In this document: positions 59,300 to 64,000 of the stretch, piece after piece | Numbering within the stretch: position 1 is the stretch's first letter | How the letters are laid out: each line of letters opens with the position of its first letter | Assembly: GCA_032871835.1 (NCBI GenBank) | Contig: CM065295.1 | Span: forward strand, 63,237,687-63,301,686 | Origin: Dipteronia dyeriana | Lineage: Eukaryota > Streptophyta > Magnoliopsida > Sapindales > Sapindaceae | Direction: 5' to 3' | DNA: 64,000 nt | Translations under genes and position numbers: made by a program | Notes under the pieces: generated by a model | Told to the model about the DNA's origin: nothing | Databases searched by the model: none | Seen by the model: the letters and a program-made list of their open reading frames with translations, nothing else

Positions 59300-61185
59300 T
59301 TCCTGGAATTGTTAGAGGTGCTGGCCAGAGTGGGACCTCCGCTGATAGTGTGTATTACCTGAATTTGTTGCATCAGGTCCGCCTGCTCTCCCTTCCTTTT
59401 CTCAGCATGTTCCCAGATCTCGGCTTGCACCTCCCTTCCCGTCTGAATGTTCTCCCTGGCTTGTTGTAAGAACTCTATCAAGCATCCTCCCCTGATCAAA
59501 GCCTCAATCTAGTTCCGCAGGTTGTAGCATTCTGAAGTATTGTGCTTTACGTCCTTGTGAAAGTCACAATATTTGTAGCGATTTCTTTTATAGACCGGGG
59601 CTTTCATAGGAGCGGGCTTCTGTAACAAACCCTTATCCTGAATGGCGAGGTAGACTATTTCTCGGGATACATTCAAGAGAGTGTAACGGTCGTACCCCCT
59701 CTCATCGCGGGCTATAGAGGCCACCGTCCTGGAAGGTGGTAAAGCTTGAGGAGGAGTCCGTTTATCTGGATACCTTCCTAATCTAGGCTAAGGAAGAGGG
59801 AAATTATATGTTGATTTATTAGGGGGTTTGTTCCGGCTTTTCTGATCTTGCTCAGGTCTGGGAGCTTCCTTCTTTTGTCGCTTTTCGGCTCTCATGTCGT
59901 CATGCTCCATCTTGACCTTGAGCTGTTCGTCGACCTCGATCTGTTACAGATCCCGATCATAGGCTTCCAGGTAGGTTTCCGGAGGTCTCTTGGCAAAAGA
60001 TTGGAATAGTTTTCCCGCCCATAAGTTTCTTCTGAAGTTGGTAAGGGTTTCTCTCTTGGTGAAGATCCTTATCTGGATGACTTCCTTGTGGAAACCGCTA
60101 GACATAAGCCCGAAGAGTTTTCTCTTTCTCCTGGATCACATATTGTAGATGAATCGGGTCCTTCAATCAGGGTTTAACCCCCTGGAATTGTGAGCAGAAA
60201 TCAATTGATAATTTGGTGAAGGAATCTACGCTCCCGACGAGTAGTTTCCTAAACCAGGTCTTAGCATAATCTGTGAGTGTAGTGGGGAACATCCGACATA
60301 TAGCGGCCCTGGTTATGTTTTGGACCTCCATCTGTTGAACGAAGCTCTCTAAGTGGCTCAGCGGATCTTCAGTCCCAGAGATCCTGTCAGTTGGCATTTT
60401 GAACTTAGGCGAGAGCTCTGCCTCCCGGATCCTTCTGCTGAAGGGGGCGTTCATTTTACTTAGAGGATCTTTCTTGTCCTCATTGTACTTCCCCTTCTTC
60501 ATCAATTGGACCTCTCTCTGTAGCTCTGCCAACTGGTCCCTTAGTCGCTTGCTTTCGGACTTCCTTGAGTCGATCTCGGATTCCTCACCATCAGATCCCT
60601 CTGATGAACTGATGACCTCTACCCGGTTCCTTCTTTGGAGGGGGCTTGCTTGTGTGCTTTGCTGACTTTCTTCTTCTCTACCCCGGGCTTCCCTCCTTAT
60701 AGTTCTTGGTTGGAGGAGCTCTTCCCGTCCCCTGAAAAGGACATCTGTCACGGATCAGACTTGTCGTGGTTGGTAGCTTGGCAGCTCTTCGGGAACTGGG
60801 GCATGGGCCCTAGCCTATCCCGGATTGAGGTTGGGAGCACCGCTCTGTTACCAGTTGATTCCCGAGGGGTAGGCCCCAAGTGATCAAATGCGGGTTGCCT
60901 AACCCCGGGCCTGCTTGATTCCCCCTGATTGCAGAGACCCATTTGTTGGATAACGATACCCTCAGTGAGTAGTCGAAGGTGGACGTTCTCTACAAAGGCC
61001 GCCGCTTGTTGGTCAAGCTTGACCTGGCTTCCCAGAGGGGGATCCAGAGCCCGCACAGTAGCAGGCTAGATTGGAATCTGGCTATGGAGCCCGGATTTTT
61101 TCCTTTTCCTCTGGACCTCTCGTGTCGATGTAGCAGAAGGTTGTCCCGAGGTGCCCTGCTGCCCTTGTGAGGAGCGGAGCTTCAT
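59300..61185 (-). pseudogene. gag of Tat element 2
   Basis: ATG at 61185-61183 (MKLRSSQGQQGTSG), only about 80 bp from the LTR. A stop occurs near 61072. The middle contains an acidic/basic region (VEVISSSEGSDGEE), a helix (RLRDQLAELQREVQLMKK) and the gag core near 60380-60180 (FKMPTDRISGTEDPLSHLESF, then MFPTTLTDYAKTWFRKL). The zinc finger near 59575-59500 reads KYCDFHKDVKHNTSECYNL, the C-x2-FH-H-C form of this lineage. Several stops and shifts break the frame between 60170 and 59730. Confidence 0.85.
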
Positions 61186-61242
61186 GATGACTTTGAAATA
61201 AAGAACTTTTTGAATGTAAAAAGATGGTGGTGTGAGATGTTT

Positions 61243-61258
61243 CCCACAGACGGTACCA
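61243..61258 (-). other. candidate primer-binding site of Tat element 2
   Basis: On the - strand TGGTACCGTCTGTGGG lies five bases after the 5' LTR. The TGG start and position fit a primer site; the primer tRNA is not assigned. Confidence 0.65.
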
Positions 61259-61263
61259 GAAAG

Positions 61264-62357
61264 TGTTGACCGTAAATTTGCTCGAGATGAGAAATTTCTG
61301 TTAACACCCTCGAGACCACTACCACGAAAGCGGTGCCCAGGGTCGATACCGTTTGTTCCCGACCTGTTTAAGAGAGAGACGAGTTGTAATAACAGTAAAT
61401 GAGAGCTCTATTATTGATATATTGCTTTAAGATACAAATAACTCTCTTGTTTGCTCACAATCTCTCGGAGGTGTAGGGTGGTGGAAACTCGGTGTAGGGA
61501 GATGAAGATAACCATGTTCTGAAATCAGAATTTAGGTCCTCATTCTATGTGTATCTGTTGTTTATGATTTTCCGTCTCTGTCTTTCGTTGTCCTCTCCTT
61601 TTTACCATGCTTGGCTTCACATATATATATCGTCCAAGTAGGTTTTTAGTTCGTGAATACTCTACCGTAATCTCATGAATCCGTTCCCTCTTTATCGGGC
61701 GGGATTCGTTATTTAAATTTGTATTTTTTCCGGATTCGATGATATTGTTGACTAAGATAAGTTTGTTCCCTTATTTGAATTTAAACTCTTGACGTGCATG
61801 TAAATATTATATGGAGATGATCCTGTGTGACTCGTGCCATGGATCTTCATGGGGGTCACCCTGCTAGCTGCCTGTTGCCCCGTAGAGCGAGGTAGATCCC
61901 TGCTCTGGCTCTGTTCTTAGAAGCTTAAGATGGATTTTTCCTTACCCTTGGGGGCTTGAGGTGCTCTTGTAGACCCTCCTAGAAGGTAGCTGGGGTAGTG
62001 TAGATTTAGGCATGATTCTTCCTTTAAGTCCAGCAAGGACAGCGAGCTTCTAGAGAGGTTGACGGCCTTCTTTCGAAGCTCTATTGAGCTTGGAGACTTC
62101 CCCTGGCATCTACGGGGCGGTTATGGAGCTCGACCTCAGAGCCGAGGTTCCCCAATAGATGGCCTGGAGAAGCTCGGCTTCCAGTACTCTTGTGGGGGTT
62201 CGTTTCGGTAGTGCCTAGCTTGTCTTCTGGTAGCTTTGAAGCCGAACCGGCCTTCCCTGCTCATGCGGGGTGGCTTTATGGTCTTTCCGGGCTTCATGAT
62301 TGTCGATTATGGGTGAAAAATTTCTCTTTGATCATTGATCAAATTTCACTATTAACA
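61264..62357 (-). repeat. 5' LTR of Tat element 2
   Basis: 1094 bp, TG...CA bounded. It keeps the segment 61372-61450, which is deleted from the other LTR between two TGTTT copies. Confidence 0.95.
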
Positions 62358-63039
62358 CAACTATTTACATGTTTGGATTATGTTTTGACCCACGTTGTAA
62401 AATAGAAAATTTAACAAATTATTTAACTTTTTATTATGAATGTTTAGGTATAGAAGTAGATATTAATACTTATTGTTCTACAATTAAGACATTATTTTAT
62501 TAGTTATATGATGAGTATCGTAGAATTTATGGTCCATCATTGAACATTAGTGTTCCACAAACTGAAAATGTCTCCCAAACTCGATCTTTTGGAGTGTTAG
62601 GGGCAGGGTCTGCACTGTTATCCCAAAAGATCAAACGATTACAAGGTTCTTCTTCTTCTTCTTCATCAAGTTCGGTCTCATATTTTGAGAATGAAACTTA
62701 TCACAGTACCAATTTTGAGTTTATAGGAAACAGTGATGTGGATCAATTTGATATTCTACATTGGTGGAGGGAGCGTCAAAAGCATTTCTCAATCTTGTCT
62801 ATAATAGCCAAACAGATTCTTATAACATCGATTTCTACAGTGGCTGTGGAACATGAGTTTAGCGTTGGTGGAAATATTCTGGACCCAAGACGGTCGCTTT
62901 TGAGTCCGAAATCAATTCAAGTCCAAGGTTGTGTTGATGATTGAACAAAGGCAAAATACAGACAACAAGAAATCGAACAAGAAACACTATACGATTTCTT
63001 CGATGATGACCACACCATCGGAATGAAAGTTAGTGATTA
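62358..63039 (+). pseudogene. hAT transposase, C-terminal part with dimerisation domain
   Basis: Starts inside the second copy of the CAACT duplication and continues the gene cut at 50016. FGLCFDPRCK near 62390 is the usual hAT motif. A stop lies near 62502. Then 62540-62944 carries a Ser-run and the hAT dimerisation domain (LHWWRERQKHFSILSIIAKQILITSIS, then VAVEHEFSVGGNILDPRRSLLSPKSIQ). The frame ends at 62942-62944; a further open stretch to about 63039 (ETLYDFFDDD) continues past that stop. Confidence 0.9.
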
Positions 63040-63421
63040 GTTATAGACTTACAGATGTAAAAAGCAATAAAATATAAAAGAACTACGTGGTCTTTAATTT
63101 CTCTAAATCTCAAGAGGATACTTAGGCAACTTAATTGTTGTACAAATAAAGTGCAAGACCAATTTTAATTTTTTAGTTTTATACTTTTATTTCAATTTAT
63201 GTATTTAGTTTTTTATTTTATTTTATTTTATTTTTACTTTGACTTACGCAATAAAATTCATTTACAATTTTACATTATTACATATTTTATGTTTTGTTAA
63301 TTTTTTTAAGTTAGTATTATAATGTATATATATTTAAATAATTAAAAAAAGAACCGAATCGGACGAACCATCGGAACCAGAACCGAAACCGAATCCCAAC
63401 CGAACCGGAATTGTGGGCATG
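63040..63421 (+). other. 3' untranslated part and right end of the hAT element
   Basis: AT-rich, ends with GAACCGAATCGG and a series of GGAACC/AACCGA words pairing with the left end at 47852-47945. Confidence 0.7.
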
Positions 63422-63743
63422 ATTACCGACAGCACTATTCGATTCAAAATCATTACAAAAATAACACGAACACTGACGTTAACATGCTATAGACAAATAT
63501 AGGTGGTTTGGCATGTTCTTATAATTGTTTTCAATTATTATATAAAAGTTTTAAAAGTTTTTAATATTATTCTATTAAAAGTTTAGATTAATTTATTATA
63601 AAAAATATTTATATTTACTATAATTGTATATTTTTTCAAAATATTAATATTATTTTATTCTTTATTTTAATTAAGTTATTAATTTTTACAAATCACCTCT
63701 TAGTAGAGATGGTTGTGCACCTCCCTTCCACATATAGTGGTCA
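63422..63743. other. AT-rich DNA right of the hAT element
   Basis: No gene or repeat recognised. Confidence 0.5.
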
Positions 63744-64000
63744 AAGTTATTAATTTTCATTTTATTCAATTTTATTCAATAAGAAAAATCAAAAATATAA
63801 ATATACTTTCATAAATTCTATTACGCTATGTTTGGATTTGTGTAATATGAGAGAAATGAAAGGAAATGAATGTCAATGAGCCTGTTTGTATTAAAAAAAA
63901 AAGTTATTAATTTTCATTTTATTCAATTTTATTCAATAAGACAAATCAAAAGTATAAATATACTTTCATAAATTCTATTACACTATGTTTGAATTGGTGT
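63744..64000. repeat. 157-bp tandem duplication, cut by the window edge
   Basis: AAGTTATTAATTTTCATTTT begins at 63744 and again at 63901; the next 100 bases agree with only a few changes up to the end of the window. Confidence 0.9.

Overview
The window reads as nuclear DNA of a flowering plant, most likely a eudicot, from a repeat-dense region. It is AT-rich, has many microsatellites, and every recognisable coding segment belongs to a transposable element. I see no intact host gene, rRNA, tRNA or CRISPR. All the element genes are broken by stop codons, frameshifts or insertions. The element classes are established plant families; lineage names below rest on domain order and short motifs read by eye, not on database searches.

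Layout. 1-7500: right part of a Ty3/gypsy element of Tat (Retand-like) architecture on the + strand (gag, protease, RT, RNase H, a second RNase H, integrase, a 91-bp tandem repeat, then a gene on the opposite strand). 7982-8151: a fold-back MITE between two TA microsatellites. About 8165 to at least 18480: a large Mutator-like element (MULE 1) with a transposase (+) facing a DUF1985/Ulp1-like cysteine-protease gene (-), and three arrays of a 23-bp unit built on GTGTGTTTAATT. 18480-22981: non-coding, several non-autonomous elements. 22982-29192: a Ty1/copia element (-) with both LTRs and a 5-bp target duplication. About 29440-33780: a second, older copia element (-). About 33857-37780: a non-autonomous LTR element with an Athila/Tat-type primer-binding site and a coiled-coil gag-like gene. 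About 37800-43560: a second MULE (MULE 2) with the same convergent transposase/Ulp1 pair, split by a probable solo LTR. 43560-47850: non-coding, with one terminal-inverted-repeat element. 47852-63421: a hAT transposon whose transposase gene is cut in two by a complete second Tat element (50017-62357, - strand, TSD CAACT). 63422-64000: AT-rich DNA ending in a 157-bp tandem duplication.

How the parts relate. Both Tat copies share one layout: pol, short tandem repeats, then an antisense gene with a coiled coil. Both MULEs share another: a transposase and a Ulp1/DUF1985 gene facing each other, with a tandem array upstream of the transposase. The three MULE 1 arrays, oriented so that the motif reads into each gene, are the structure least explained by known features. 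Insertion order that can be read: the Tat 2 element entered an existing hAT copy, and the small LTR entered the Ulp1 gene of MULE 2.
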